The notes: generated by a model not told the origin, from the sequence alone. Counted from the stretch's first letter, positions 18,988 through 29,445 are shown. The stretch: 64,000 bases of DNA from Neolewinella antarctica (GCF_011927835.1 NZ_JAATJH010000006.1:165352-229351), one strand, 5' to 3'. Program-made: numbers and translations.

Positions 18988-19518
18988 TTGTTCTTCACCT
19001 GCATTTTCGTTTCAGTCGCCTTGCCCGCACAATCCGAAGCGGCTTACATCAACGCCCTGGCGAAGCATCTCCACGGCCGCACGGAAGTACCCGTCACCAG
19101 CGGCCGCGCCGATATCGTTACCGCTGACTACGCCATTGAGGTAGAGCGGGCCGCCAACTGGAAGCACAGCATCGGTCAGGCGCTATGGTACGGTTTACAG
19201 ACGAACCGGCGGGCGGGCATCATCCTCATTCTCGGGCAGGAAAATGATTTCACATACTTCCAGCAACTCAACTCCGCACTGAATCACGGCGGACTGTCCG
19301 ATAAGATCGAAACCTGGGTTTATCCAAACGATTTTCCCGGCGTATCCGTAGGTAACGATGTTCGTACGTATTCCGGTGCAAACGAAGCAACCCGTACGGA
19401 TTACTGGTTGAGTGCCAACAGCAGCAAACGCCACGGAAAGACGTGCCGGTGGTACGAAACGTCGAAAGGCAGGTACTCTAGCGCAAACGAAGGCACCGCC
19501 GCTGGCTGCTGTCACTAA
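18988..19518 (+). CDS. Exported protein of unknown function with a nuclease-like core (start uncertain)
   Basis: 176 residues from a TTG at 18988. The frame is open from 18955, and reading from an ATC at 18973 gives IRFLGLFFTCIFVSVALPAQ, a complete signal peptide, so the true start is probably ATC 18973 or the TTG. The mature part has GRADIVTADYAIEVE ... W..SIGQALWYG, which resembles a PD-(D/E)XK-type core (Asp, then ExE). The C-terminal WLSANSSKRHGKTCRWYETS is like a Cys/His module seen in related proteins, but the cysteines expected after SKGRY are replaced (SSANEGTAAGCCH). It may be a decayed or diverged copy. Confidence 0.6.
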   Translation: MFFTCIFVSVALPAQSEAAYINALAKHLHGRTEVPVTSGRADIVTADYAIEVERAANWKHSIGQALWYGLQTNRRAGIILILGQENDFTYFQQLNSALNHGGLSDKIETWVYPNDFPGVSVGNDVRTYSGANEATRTDYWLSANSSKRHGKTCRWYETSKGRYSSANEGTAAGCCH

Positions 19519-19593
19519 AAAGTGGTGAATCGTTGATCCTGGGTGCTTTGCAAGACTTACGGTAGATCAAAGTATTGCGTACCACAATTACCG

Positions 19594-22500
19594 CTAGTCT
19601 TTTTCTCGGTGCTTACGCTCCGCCCGTATTTTGGCTTTGTGAGCGTTGTATTCTTCTAAAAGCCCCCGCTCTTTGAAGTACTTCTTGCGCAGCAGTCGGA
19701 ACTTCGTTTTCGACTCACCTGCTTTGTCTTTGGTCATCACTAAGTAGACCTTCCAGCCCGCGCGTGCGTAGCCGGTCTTGGGGGGCGAGTCTCGCAAAAT
19801 ACCCCGCTTGATATTTTTGAATACGGGCACGGACACGAGTAAATCGGGGCCATTTTCCAGGCTGTAGTTGCCCTCCAAAAAGAGATGCAGCGCGGTAGAT
19901 TGAATCTCCGTCCGGGGGATGGTGATTTCGCCGTCACGCATCTCTAATTGCCCAGCCAGCGGTGCCAGACCCAAGCGCTGAAAACGGTGTGCCATTTTAG
20001 CTTTCTCGCCCACCGCAGTTAGCTGTTCCCAATCTTTCAGGACGATGTTTTCCATCCGGTAATTGATCGTCCCCTGCGTGCTGTCGAAGATAATTTGCTG
20101 CGTCTTTTCGTCGAGCAGGCTAGTCATGTTGCCGGTCAGGGTCAGGGCACCCTGGACATCACCCGTGTTTTTCAGCTTACCCTGGCTCATCTCGGCGAAT
20201 TCTCCCAGCAGCAGGTCGAGGTCTACGTTCTCGATCTTCCAGTTGACTTTGAAGGGGGAAGCGTCGAGACGATCGAGCGCGTAGACGGCATCGAGTTCGA
20301 CGCGGCCCTCGCCGATCGTGAAGCCCGTTTGCTCCAGTACTAGTTCCTTTTCATCCCGCACCCGAATGCCGGTAGCAAGATCGAGCAGGGGATTTTCTGG
20401 TGAGAGGAAGAAAGTGTCAATTTGCAAACTGAGGTCCGGCCGGAAGGAGTTGAACACCCCGCTCGTCGCCGAAAGAACACTCTTGAGCTGGTTTTTCGTG
20501 GTGTCGACGGCTTCTTCACCGTCACCGATGTTGGTCTGAATGAAGTCCTCCAAATCCGCCAAGCCCAGCGAACCGGCCCGCACGTCCGCCTTCATCCGGA
20601 ATGGTTCGGGCGCCCGCGTTGAATCCGGAAACATAAAGGTTGCCAGCTGATCCATATAGCCCGTCATGTTGACGGAGCGATTGGTAGAATCAGTCACCAG
20701 GGTCAGCGAATAATCAGCGCGTTCGTTGGCAACGTCGACGTTGAACCGGCGAATCGGTATGTACACGTCGGCCGGTCGGTACAGAACGCGGCTGGAGTCG
20801 ATGGAGAGTCGTAGCGTACTGTTTTTGAGTAGGCTGGGTAAGTCTTCGGGCGTTCCGTCCAGATCCAGGTCGATCGTAAAATTACCCTCCCCGAAGAAGA
20901 AGTTTTCGGCGGCGAAAAGCACGTTGACGACTTGTGGGTCACCGTTGAGGTGCACTTTGGTCTGCAACCCGCCCGGCGTATCACTGGGTGCGTAGGTGAG
21001 GTTGCCGGCGAAGAGGTTATCGCGGCCGTCGTTAAAGACTAGCTCACCATAATTCGACCCGGCCACGATACCGATGGAATCGGCGATTTTACCGGCGTGA
21101 TTAAATTCGATGTGCAGATCGGACGGCAGCGTCTCCATACCCTTGGGCAAGGCTAAACCGAAATAGTCGAGCGAAGTACGCAAGCTGTTGACGTTAAGGT
21201 GGTCGGCCCGAAAATCGACGACGAAGGGCGTTTCTCCGATCCCACTCATGTTCATCCTGGCGGCAAAATCCATTTCGCTACCCGACCAGTTGAACCTGCT
21301 GCGTTCCAGCACGAGCGTATCCTGTTTAAAGTGGAGGCCGGTCGTGAAGTCGGTCAACGTGAAGACGTCGTAGTAGGCGACGGTGTCCATCTTCATGGTG
21401 ATGTTCGGGTGAAAAGCCTCCTCGATACCCAGTAGGGTTAACTTCATGGCGGCTACCTGCTGAGCGTCGGTTTCTTCGGTAAGTTCTTTCTGGTTGGCCA
21501 CACCAATCTGGCTATTTCCCTCACTGACCTTTGCACCAGTCCCGTACTTAGTCGGGACGCCCTCATCTTCAAGAACCAACCGGCCATCCTCACCAAAGAG
21601 TGCCCGAAAATCCTTCCAGTCGAACCGCCCGGTGTGCAGCGTGACGTCGGAGGTAATGCGTTGGCTCGGCTTCTCGACCAGCAGCGGAACGATGTTGTCG
21701 AGCTTGCCCGTCAGGTCGAAGGCGAAACCGGATTTCAAGCGCTGGCTGTTGATCGTAAAGTCGATATCCTGGCCACGTTTGCTGGCCGCGATGGACGCAA
21801 AGGGGAAGTTGACGCCGCCGGGGCCGTAGTAAACGGAGGTGTTATAGAAATTGATTTGCCCGTCCGTCGTCTCCACCAAATCTTCGAACGAAAGCAGCGA
21901 GGCGTGCACTTCGGCATCCATCGTGAAGCGACCGCGGCGGAAGAAAAACGCATCGTTTTTCAGGTAATCGCTGATGCCCTTAGCGGGGCCGTAGAGGTGC
22001 ACATTGGAGTGCAAAATCGGGTCCGTCCCCGCAACCGCCATTTTCAGGTGGGGCGTTTCAATCCGGATGCTACCGAGATAAGTGGCTGCAAAATTATCCG
22101 CCAGAACGCGAATGTTACGCTTGCTATTCGGGATGCCCCCTTCCTCGACGGTGAGCCGGTTAACGAACGAACCGGTACCGTGCACGTCGAGAAAATCGTA
22201 CTGCTTGACGCGCAAGCTCTGGCCGGTGAACCGAAAAGCGACGGTGACCTCCGGGTCCACCCCGCTGGTGAGCGGCGTAAGGATGTCGGCCGAAACGGGG
22301 AAGCGGCCGCTGGCGTCAAAACGGCCCATCTTTTCCTGGAGCTCCGTACTCAGGATCGCCCGCGCCTCCGCGTAACTGATCGAATCCGTAGCGATGTGGA
22401 TGTGGCTGGTGTCCGCTTTTTCGGTGCTGATCTCGGCGGAGATCACCAGGTCGTTGTTCCCGATGTTCAGCGTAGCGGGCTCGATGGTCCACAGGTCTTT

Positions 22501-23205
22501 CCCGAAAGTAACGTTGAGCAGCCCCTTCAGCGGGGAGCCCTGCAGGAACCCTCCCTTATCGGTGTTGAAAGCGAGCGTGGTAAAATCCAGGTCCAGATCG
22601 GTGTTCGCGTAGAGGTCGCCGGCCCCGTTGCGGTCGACCGTTGCGGTGACTTTACGGGCGACTACCTCGATGCGCTTCTTCTTCAGGGGGTGAATGAAGT
22701 GAATATCGACCCGGTCGAGCTCCACGTTCAGGCCTTCCCAGTCGACGCTGAGGTACGGGTCCTCTTTCGGCTCATCGTCCGCCGCCGTAGTATCGCGCTG
22801 CGTAAAGTCACCCAGGTTGAAGCGGCCGGTGGAGTCGCTTTCCAGGTGGAGGGTGCCGTCGATGACGGTAACTTCGTTGATGTGGATGCGGCCCGTCAGC
22901 AGGTCTTTGAGGGTGACGCGCGTCTTTAACCGCTGCACGTTGATCAGGGTAGGGTGCTTATCCGTCCCCGTGGTGTCGCGCACGACGAGGCTATCTACCG
23001 TTACGCTCACTTCCGGGAAATCTTCCCAAAGCTGCAGGCGAATTTCCCGCACGGCAACGGACATGCCCTTTGTCGACATGAAGTCCTGCAGCAACTTTTC
23101 CTGGTTGGACTCCAGGTAATCATCCGCGTACCACGCCACGCCGGCCACGACGATGGCCAGTAAGAGCAGAATGCCCAGGAACCAGTACAGGATTTTTTTT
23201 AACAT
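19594..23205 (-). CDS. AsmA-like protein, very long
   Basis: About 1203 residues from ATG 23205 (MLKKILYWFLGILLLLAIVV); an in-frame ATG at 23253 would put 16 residues before the membrane anchor. One N-terminal membrane helix, then the AsmA opening (VREIRLQLWEDFPEVSVTVDSLVV, ...LLTGRIHINEVTVIDGTLHL) and about a thousand residues of repeating beta-strand pattern. Such proteins are membrane-anchored beta-rich bridges related to AsmA/TamB, implicated in lipid movement to the outer membrane. The exact role here is inferred. Basic, lysine-rich C-terminus. Convergent with the upstream small gene. Confidence 0.85.
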   Translation of the reverse strand: MLKKILYWFLGILLLLAIVVAGVAWYADDYLESNQEKLLQDFMSTKGMSVAVREIRLQLWEDFPEVSVTVDSLVVRDTTGTDKHPTLINVQRLKTRVTLKDLLTGRIHINEVTVIDGTLHLESDSTGRFNLGDFTQRDTTAADDEPKEDPYLSVDWEGLNVELDRVDIHFIHPLKKKRIEVVARKVTATVDRNGAGDLYANTDLDLDFTTLAFNTDKGGFLQGSPLKGLLNVTFGKDLWTIEPATLNIGNNDLVISAEISTEKADTSHIHIATDSISYAEARAILSTELQEKMGRFDASGRFPVSADILTPLTSGVDPEVTVAFRFTGQSLRVKQYDFLDVHGTGSFVNRLTVEEGGIPNSKRNIRVLADNFAATYLGSIRIETPHLKMAVAGTDPILHSNVHLYGPAKGISDYLKNDAFFFRRGRFTMDAEVHASLLSFEDLVETTDGQINFYNTSVYYGPGGVNFPFASIAASKRGQDIDFTINSQRLKSGFAFDLTGKLDNIVPLLVEKPSQRITSDVTLHTGRFDWKDFRALFGEDGRLVLEDEGVPTKYGTGAKVSEGNSQIGVANQKELTEETDAQQVAAMKLTLLGIEEAFHPNITMKMDTVAYYDVFTLTDFTTGLHFKQDTLVLERSRFNWSGSEMDFAARMNMSGIGETPFVVDFRADHLNVNSLRTSLDYFGLALPKGMETLPSDLHIEFNHAGKIADSIGIVAGSNYGELVFNDGRDNLFAGNLTYAPSDTPGGLQTKVHLNGDPQVVNVLFAAENFFFGEGNFTIDLDLDGTPEDLPSLLKNSTLRLSIDSSRVLYRPADVYIPIRRFNVDVANERADYSLTLVTDSTNRSVNMTGYMDQLATFMFPDSTRAPEPFRMKADVRAGSLGLADLEDFIQTNIGDGEEAVDTTKNQLKSVLSATSGVFNSFRPDLSLQIDTFFLSPENPLLDLATGIRVRDEKELVLEQTGFTIGEGRVELDAVYALDRLDASPFKVNWKIENVDLDLLLGEFAEMSQGKLKNTGDVQGALTLTGNMTSLLDEKTQQIIFDSTQGTINYRMENIVLKDWEQLTAVGEKAKMAHRFQRLGLAPLAGQLEMRDGEITIPRTEIQSTALHLFLEGNYSLENGPDLLVSVPVFKNIKRGILRDSPPKTGYARAGWKVYLVMTKDKAGESKTKFRLLRKKYFKERGLLEEYNAHKAKIRAERKHREKD

Positions 23206-23469
23206 AAAATGAGAGGTGCCGTCGGTCGGGTAGCCCTTTAGAACCGCTGGCAATAGCCTACGGTTCTGTAGCGCTGACGCACGCGACTAGCTTGTGCGAC
23301 TAAGGTAGTCACTTTTGCCCCCGCGCTGCTTCCGTTTTAGCTTGAATAGCGCCTATCCGCTAGCCGGTAGACCCACCGAGTTCAACATCAGCCCCGGCAA
23401 AAGCGTTAGGTAACCGGCACGACAATTGACCGCCACCGCTATTTTTCACCCAAAATATTACTGACACGC

Positions 23470-24078
<609 letters not shown>

Positions 24079-24140
24079 GTTCGTTCCGGTCCGTTGCGAT
24101 CGCGAAAACATTACGCAAGTAAGCCTCATTGAGGACTAAA

Positions 24141-24174
24141 GCAGTCGGTTACGAACGTAGCCGGCTGCTTTTAT
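24141..24174 (+). terminator. Intrinsic terminator after superoxide dismutase
   Basis: AGCAGTCGGTTAC / GTAGCCGGCTGCT with two G-U pairs, loop GAAC, followed by TTTTATTTTA. Confidence 0.8.
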
Positions 24175-24190
24175 TTTAGGTAGATCAATT

Positions 24191-25168
24191 ATGTTGCAGC
24201 AAAAATTAGCGAGGGTATTCGACGCGCCGCGTTTCCAGGGGTGGGGGCGGGAAAAGTCTTACTTCGAAGGCTGGTACTTTAAGGTCGTCGTCCCCGAGCG
24301 GAACCTGGCTTACGCTTTTATTCCCGGCATCAGTTACGACGCCGACGGGGTAGGCCACGCCTTTTTGCAGGTGCTGGACGGCGTGGCGGCAACGTCCACC
24401 TACCACGAGTACGACGTGGCGGAATTTCAGCCGGCGCGGGATCGGTTTTTTCTTCGCTTGGGACCACATGAATTCAGTGAAGATCAACTAAAAATCGATT
24501 TGCCGGGTCTGCAACTTGATCTCACTTTGCTTCACCCAATCCCCTGGGCATCCAGCGTCCGCGCCCCCGGAATCATGGGCTGGTACGGCTACGTGCCCCG
24601 GATGCAGTGCTACCACGGGCTCGTCAGTTTCCACCACGAACTGGCGGGTACGATCACCGTCAACGACCAGAAACACGATGCGGCGGGCGGCGTCGGCTAC
24701 ACGGAAAAAGACTGGGGTAGCGGCTTTCCGGACGCCTGGGTCTGGTGCCAGTCCAATCACCTGAGCGGGACGGATTCTCCGGCGAGTCTGATGGCCAGCG
24801 TGGCGAGTATCCCCTGGCTGGGCAGTTCCTTTACTGGCTTCTTAGCGACGTTCTATTTCGAAGGAGAGTTGCATTTATTTACCACTTGGGCGCGGTCGCG
24901 GGTGCAATGTCATTTCCATGAAGAGCAAGGCACCGTAACCCTGACGTTCACGAAACCCGGGAAGAAACTGGTCGTTACCGGCACGCCGGCGGAAGGGGGC
25001 ACGCTCGCCAGCCCGGTCACGGCGGCCGGGATGACGGGGAAAATTAATGAGTCTTTACGGGCGGAACTGGGGGTGGAGTTGTGGTTGGATGGGGCATTGG
25101 CGTACCGAGGAACGGCCAGCTGGGCGGGGTTGGAAGTGTCGGCGGGGGCGCGGGGTTTGCTGGCATAA
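24191..25168 (+). CDS. Tocopherol-cyclase-like family protein
   Basis: 325 residues. The family pattern runs throughout: SYFEGWYFKVV, AFIPGISYD, HAFLQVLDG, the MGWYGYVPRMQCYHG stretch, and GVGYTEKDWGSGFPDAWVWCQSNH. Plant members cyclise tocopherol precursors; bacterial members lack the rest of that pathway and their substrate is unknown. The protein is expected to be a paired beta-barrel fold. No signal peptide is seen. Codes for ARSRVQ at a GC-rich repeat copy (24888-24906). Ends at a strong hairpin. Confidence 0.82.
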   Translation: MLQQKLARVFDAPRFQGWGREKSYFEGWYFKVVVPERNLAYAFIPGISYDADGVGHAFLQVLDGVAATSTYHEYDVAEFQPARDRFFLRLGPHEFSEDQLKIDLPGLQLDLTLLHPIPWASSVRAPGIMGWYGYVPRMQCYHGLVSFHHELAGTITVNDQKHDAAGGVGYTEKDWGSGFPDAWVWCQSNHLSGTDSPASLMASVASIPWLGSSFTGFLATFYFEGELHLFTTWARSRVQCHFHEEQGTVTLTFTKPGKKLVVTGTPAEGGTLASPVTAAGMTGKINESLRAELGVELWLDGALAYRGTASWAGLEVSAGARGLLA

Positions 25169-25173
25169 CAAAA

Positions 25174-25217
25174 CCCGGGGCACGGATTGTCCGCGGCATG
25201 TCCGTACCCCGGGCTAT
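25174..25217. terminator. Hairpin between tocopherol-cyclase-like gene and the defence operon
   Basis: CCCGGGGCACGGA (25174-25186) pairs with TCCGTACCCCGGG (25201-25213) with one mismatch; short A and T runs at both sides suggest use by both convergent units. Confidence 0.75.
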
Positions 25218-25252
25218 TTAATTTGCCCTTTCGGGGCAGTGATGGGGTAGCA

Positions 25253-25990
25253 TCAACCCACAAGAATCGGAAGACCGGCCGGATCGTCGTTCAGTAAATC
25301 TTTGGTGCCCCGCCAGCCCGGCAGGTGCAGGGTGAGTAGCGCCCGAAAAGCCTGGGTGTGGCCCCGTTCCCGCAGGTGCAATAACTCATGGAGGACGATG
25401 TACCGCAGGCAGGCCGGGGCGTGGCGGGCGAGCTCCAGGTTAAGCCAGATCCGTTTCGCCGCCACGGTGCAACTGCCCCACTTGGTCGTCATGCGCTTAG
25501 TGCGGTACTCGGTAGCCACCAGGCCCGTTTTTTCTTCGAGGTCGCGGCGGATTGGCCCGAGCTTTTCCAGTAATTCCCGGCGGTAAAAATCGTTCAGCGC
25601 GCGCTCCCGGCCCGCGCGGTCGGTAGCGGGGCGTAGGTGTAGTTCCAGCCATTCTCCCCGCAGTATCACCCGGTGCGTACCGGCCGTTGCTACCAAGCGA
25701 ATGCGGTAATGCCGGCCCCACACGTAAGCACTTTCCCCGTCCGTGTACTCGCGGCGGACGGGGCGATCCTGCGCGGCCATTTTTCGCTGCTGGCGGCGGA
25801 CCCACGCGAGGCGCGAAATGACGAACAGGCGTGTCTTGTCCGCGTCCGTTCCGTGGGGGACGACGACCCGGACCTGCCCCCCCGGCGGGTGTACGCTCAA
25901 ATGCAGGTGCTTAACCGGCCGCTGGTGAACGGTCAACTCCAGCCCCGCGATGGTGAGCCGTTCCGGCGACGTGATTTCTTGCTTCGCCAC
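25253..25990 (-). CDS. YgjP/SprT-type zinc metallopeptidase (M48-like, DUF45)
   Basis: 245 residues. KRMTTKWGSC, then the HELLHLRERGH zinc motif (two His, catalytic Glu, and a downstream His), followed by FRALLTLHLPGWR. Proteins of this type lie next to hsdR in many type I restriction loci; their role there is unknown. Here it begins 6 bp after the hsdR stop and is the last gene of the long minus-strand unit. Length and motif are intact, so it should be active. Confidence 0.85.
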   Translation of the reverse strand: MAKQEITSPERLTIAGLELTVHQRPVKHLHLSVHPPGGQVRVVVPHGTDADKTRLFVISRLAWVRRQQRKMAAQDRPVRREYTDGESAYVWGRHYRIRLVATAGTHRVILRGEWLELHLRPATDRAGRERALNDFYRRELLEKLGPIRRDLEEKTGLVATEYRTKRMTTKWGSCTVAAKRIWLNLELARHAPACLRYIVLHELLHLRERGHTQAFRALLTLHLPGWRGTKDLLNDDPAGLPILVG

Positions 25991-25996
25991 GTCCGT

Positions 25997-28900
25997 CTAG
26001 TTCGCTTCGATGATGGCCAGTAGGGCGGCGGCATCGAAAGCCGCGTGGCCGTCCAGCACCCGGGCGATGGCCTTTTCGACGCCCCGCCGCTTCATGGCGT
26101 TGTGCCGCCAGCCATCTTTAGCGGCGTAACGGATCTGCGCTTCGGCAGCCAGGGACAGGGCCTCGTCGTGCCCCAGATAATCGTAGATCGCCCGCTGCCG
26201 CTGGGACTGCATGCTCGTGGGATAAGCCTGGCGGTCGCCACCGGCCATCTTGCGGGTGAGCTCTTCTATTTGCCGTAAATACTCCGCATAATCGATGGCC
26301 TTGCTTTCGCGCAGCTCGATGATCTCCTGGAGCAGGGCGGACATCCGCGAAAAAAAGGCCGGGTTACCGGGCTGCTTTTCTACGATCTCCTGGCGGACGT
26401 TGTTCTGGATCGTCTCCGCCACGCTGTCTTCATTGCTCGCGATTTCCTCCGGCAGCTCCTCCACCGCTTCCTTCGCCCCGCGCTCGACGATGAGCTGAAT
26501 CAGGGAAAGATCATCCAGGTTCGATACTTTGCGGCTCGGCTCGGCCGTGATGTACAAATCGATCAGCCGCCGCATCCCGGCTTCGTAGCGTTTGAGGTCC
26601 ACGTAGTCGCCGCTACGCAGCTGGGCGCTTTTGCGAAGCTTTTCGAACCACTGGACGCGGGCGGTCAGGTCGGCCTGTCGGGCACGGGAGTAGCCGGCCT
26701 CGTCCAGGTCAGACGCCAGTGCGGCGTAGGCACGGCTCAACTCGGCGGTGAGTTTGTAGAGCACCTTGCGGCGCTGTTCCAATTCGGTCACGGTAACCGA
26801 TTCATCGCCTTCACGGCCGCAGAAGTAATTCAGTTGGAGGTCGAGATCGCGCTTGCCGACCGGCTCCACGGTGGCTTCGCAGGCGTCGAGGGCGTCGTCG
26901 AGGCGTTCGCGGCCGCTTGCCACCCTGTCCTTAAGGAGCTCCGCAACGTCGGCGGCGTCGTACTCGGCAAAGGCCTCGGTGGTGTAGTCTTTAATGGATT
27001 TCTCCAGGCTCTTGAACAGGTCTTTGTAGTCGACGACGTAACCGTAGTCCTTACCCTCCCCGTCCAGGCGGTTTACGCGGCAGATGGCCTGAAACAGCCC
27101 GTGGTCGCGCATGCTCTTGTCGATGTACAGGTAGGTGGCCGATGGCGCGTCGAAGCCCGTCAGTAATTTATCGACGACGATGAGCAGTTTCATTCGCCCG
27201 GGTTCCTTGACGAAGGCGTCCTTGGCTTTGCGCTCGAAATCTTCCGGGGAGTCGCCGCCGAGCATCTTCTGGTAGATCTCGTATTTGATCAGCTCTTCGT
27301 TGTTGCCCTCGCCGCTGTCCTCCTTCGAGATGCTACCGGCGTAGGGTGTGTAGCTCGTAACGATGGCGCAGTGGCCGGCCATTTCCGTTTGCTGGAACAG
27401 CTCGTAATAACGGCAAGCTTCGTAGACCGAGCCGGCTACCAACAGGGCGTTACCCCGGCCGGTTTCCAGGCGGGGCTTATCCATAAAATCGAGGCACACG
27501 TCGCTTACGATCTGGTCGAGGCGGCTCTTGCTGCTCAGCACCTTTTGCATCGTCCCCCACTTCTGTTTGATCTGGTGGCGGGCCACGTCGTTGAGGCCCC
27601 GCGTCCTGGAATCGAACCACTGGTCGACGCGCTCCTGGCTGCTGATGCGCTGGCTGATGTCGCGGGCTTCGTAGCGAAGGTCGAGCACGACGCCGTCCTC
27701 CACGGCCTCGTCAAATTTGTAGGGCCGGCCGATGTAGGGGCCGAAGATCTCGATGCTTTTCTTTTTGTCCTCCGTCTTCAGTGGCGTGCCGGTGAAGCCG
27801 ATGTAGGTCGCAGCGGGCAGGATGGCTTCCTTCATCGCCTCGTTGAGTTTTCCGGATTGGGTGCGGTGGCATTCGTCGACGAACACAAAGATCTTGCCCT
27901 TGGCCCGGAAGCCGGCGGGGAGGCTGGCGCGGACGGATTTCACAAAGTCGTCTTCGCCGCCTTCCCCTTCGGCGCGGTGGCCGAATTTGTGGACGAGCGA
28001 GCAGATCAGCGAGGGTTCGTGCTGGTTGAGTAAGGAAATCAGATCCGCCCCACTGCGCGCCCGGCGAATGGGTCGTCCGGCGTCGTTGAACACTCCGACG
28101 ATCTGCTTGTCCAGCTCGTCGCGGTCGGTGATGACGAGGACGCGCGCGCCGTCGACGTGCTCGACGATCCACTTGGCTAGCCAGACCATCGTGAGGGATT
28201 TTCCGGAGCCCTGGGTGTGCCAGATGATGCCGCCGGCGGGTTCCCCTTCTTTGCTCTTCGATTCTTCTTTTTGCACCGGCGGCCGCGCCCCGTTTATGCG
28301 CTTAATGGCGGCCTGAATACCGAAGAATTGGTGGGGCCGGCAGATCTTTTTTACACCGGCGTCGAAAAGGATGAAGTGGCGGCAGATCTCGAGGAAGCGG
28401 GCGGGGGCGAGAAGGCCGGCCACGTGGCGGCGCAGGAGGTTGGGCTCGGTGGTGGGCGCCTGGTCCTTCCACGTGAGGTAGTATTTTTCGATGGTCTCGG
28501 TGGTGCCGTAGCGGAGGCCCTGGCTCTCGTTGGCGGCCATGACGAGCTGCATGGCGTGGAAGAACGGCCGAATGAAACGGTCGGACTGGTTACCGATGTT
28601 TTGGCGAATTCCGTCGGCGACACTGACGGGGCAGGACTTGAGCTCGATAACGCCCAGGGCGATGCCGTTGACGTAGAGGACGACGTCGGGCCGCTTGGTG
28701 TTTTCGGCGCCGTGGATGGTAACCTCCTCGGCACAATTAAAGGCGTTGAGTTGCGGGTCGCCCCAGTCGATAAAGTGAACGTCGACCTCGTTTTCGGTGG
28801 GCGAGGGCTTGACGGGCGCGCCGTAGCGGAGGAGTTGGTACACGGCCTTGTTGGTGGTGTAGAGGTCGCTACTCTGGTCCGTCACGGCCGCGCGCAAGAC

Positions 28901-29092
28901 TTCTACGGCACGGGTCGTAAGGGTAGCGGAGTAGCCGCGCTTAAGAAGGTTTTCGGTCAGGATTGCTTCTTCGACGACGCGATTGGTTCGGTGGGACTGC
29001 CAGTTGCCGAGGTAGCGCCAGCCGAGCTCGAGGTTGAGTTGGTTGAGGAGGCGTTTTTGGGTTAGGTGCTCGGGGTCGGTGGGTTGGGGCAT
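25997..29092 (-). CDS. hsdR: Type I restriction enzyme, R subunit
   Basis: 1031 residues. N-terminal nuclease domain with PDVVLYVNGIALGVIELKS (PD...ExK). SF2 translocase with Walker A QGSGKSLTMVWLA, DECHRTQ (motif II), TGTPL (motif III) and LLTGFDAPSATYLYIDK ...QAICRVNRLDG (motifs V/VI). The C-terminal helical part binds the methylase core. Cuts DNA at a distance after ATP-driven translocation when the HsdS site is unmethylated. Length and motifs look intact. It is separated from hsdS/hsdM by five inserted genes. Confidence 0.95.
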   Translation of the reverse strand: MPQPTDPEHLTQKRLLNQLNLELGWRYLGNWQSHRTNRVVEEAILTENLLKRGYSATLTTRAVEVLRAAVTDQSSDLYTTNKAVYQLLRYGAPVKPSPTENEVDVHFIDWGDPQLNAFNCAEEVTIHGAENTKRPDVVLYVNGIALGVIELKSCPVSVADGIRQNIGNQSDRFIRPFFHAMQLVMAANESQGLRYGTTETIEKYYLTWKDQAPTTEPNLLRRHVAGLLAPARFLEICRHFILFDAGVKKICRPHQFFGIQAAIKRINGARPPVQKEESKSKEGEPAGGIIWHTQGSGKSLTMVWLAKWIVEHVDGARVLVITDRDELDKQIVGVFNDAGRPIRRARSGADLISLLNQHEPSLICSLVHKFGHRAEGEGGEDDFVKSVRASLPAGFRAKGKIFVFVDECHRTQSGKLNEAMKEAILPAATYIGFTGTPLKTEDKKKSIEIFGPYIGRPYKFDEAVEDGVVLDLRYEARDISQRISSQERVDQWFDSRTRGLNDVARHQIKQKWGTMQKVLSSKSRLDQIVSDVCLDFMDKPRLETGRGNALLVAGSVYEACRYYELFQQTEMAGHCAIVTSYTPYAGSISKEDSGEGNNEELIKYEIYQKMLGGDSPEDFERKAKDAFVKEPGRMKLLIVVDKLLTGFDAPSATYLYIDKSMRDHGLFQAICRVNRLDGEGKDYGYVVDYKDLFKSLEKSIKDYTTEAFAEYDAADVAELLKDRVASGRERLDDALDACEATVEPVGKRDLDLQLNYFCGREGDESVTVTELEQRRKVLYKLTAELSRAYAALASDLDEAGYSRARQADLTARVQWFEKLRKSAQLRSGDYVDLKRYEAGMRRLIDLYITAEPSRKVSNLDDLSLIQLIVERGAKEAVEELPEEIASNEDSVAETIQNNVRQEIVEKQPGNPAFFSRMSALLQEIIELRESKAIDYAEYLRQIEELTRKMAGGDRQAYPTSMQSQRQRAIYDYLGHDEALSLAAEAQIRYAAKDGWRHNAMKRRGVEKAIARVLDGHAAFDAAALLAIIEAN

Positions 29093-29156
29093 TTTTGGTC
29101 TGGTGGTCCTGTGGTCTGGCGGCTAATATAATGTGGTTTTTGATAGATGGTTTTTT

Positions 29157-29177
29157 GCGCGGCCGCGGGTGCGGGGT
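29157..29177 (+). repeat. GC-rich dispersed repeat, variant
   Basis: TGCGCGGCCGCGGGTGCGGG, a variant of the dispersed word, 65 bp upstream of the hsdR start. The bases after it (GTGCGGGGTTTGGTGG) recur upstream of hsdM (36673-36690, GTGCGGGGTTTAGTGG). Confidence 0.6.
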
Positions 29178-29294
29178 TTGGTGGGTAGTATTCTATGAAA
29201 TATAGTTAATTGTCATAGTTGCTTCCGTTGTTCAAGCTGCTCGGCTTTCCATCGTGCGGTTTCGATTTTCTTGCCCAATAGTTCGTAAAGTGAA

Positions 29295-29445
29295 TTACCT
29301 AACTGACCTTACGCAACCGGATTATGCCACATAAGCACAAAAACACATAAGAATGAGCAAACGGTACTTCGGCGTAGCCGTACACCGATTTTTGTGCTTT
29401 TATGTTTATGTGGCGAAATAGTCTGCGTAACATCAGTTACCTAAT
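29295..29445 (-). repeat. Palindromic intergenic element (copy at RloB end)
   Basis: An imperfect inverted repeat of about 150 bp. Ends are TTACCTAACTGACCTTACGC (left) and the complement of TTAGGTAACTGATGTTACGC (right). The arms are CACAAAAACACATAAG-like and the centre contains GGTGTACGGCTACGCCGAAG. The right end supplies the rloB stop codon (GGTAACTGA). Fills most of the 340-bp gap before hsdR. Related copies: 39347, 41073, 47271, 52861. Confidence 0.8.

Noticed and set aside
21634..22929. 431-residue plus-strand frame across the AsmA-like gene
   Set aside because: Antisense shadow of a 1203-residue gene with a clear membrane anchor and AsmA motifs; the shadow has no domain.
27371..28033. 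220-residue frame opposite hsdR, and similar frames at 28217-29065 and 35411-35950
   Set aside because: GC-rich coding DNA leaves long open antisense frames; the sense strand carries intact restriction motifs.
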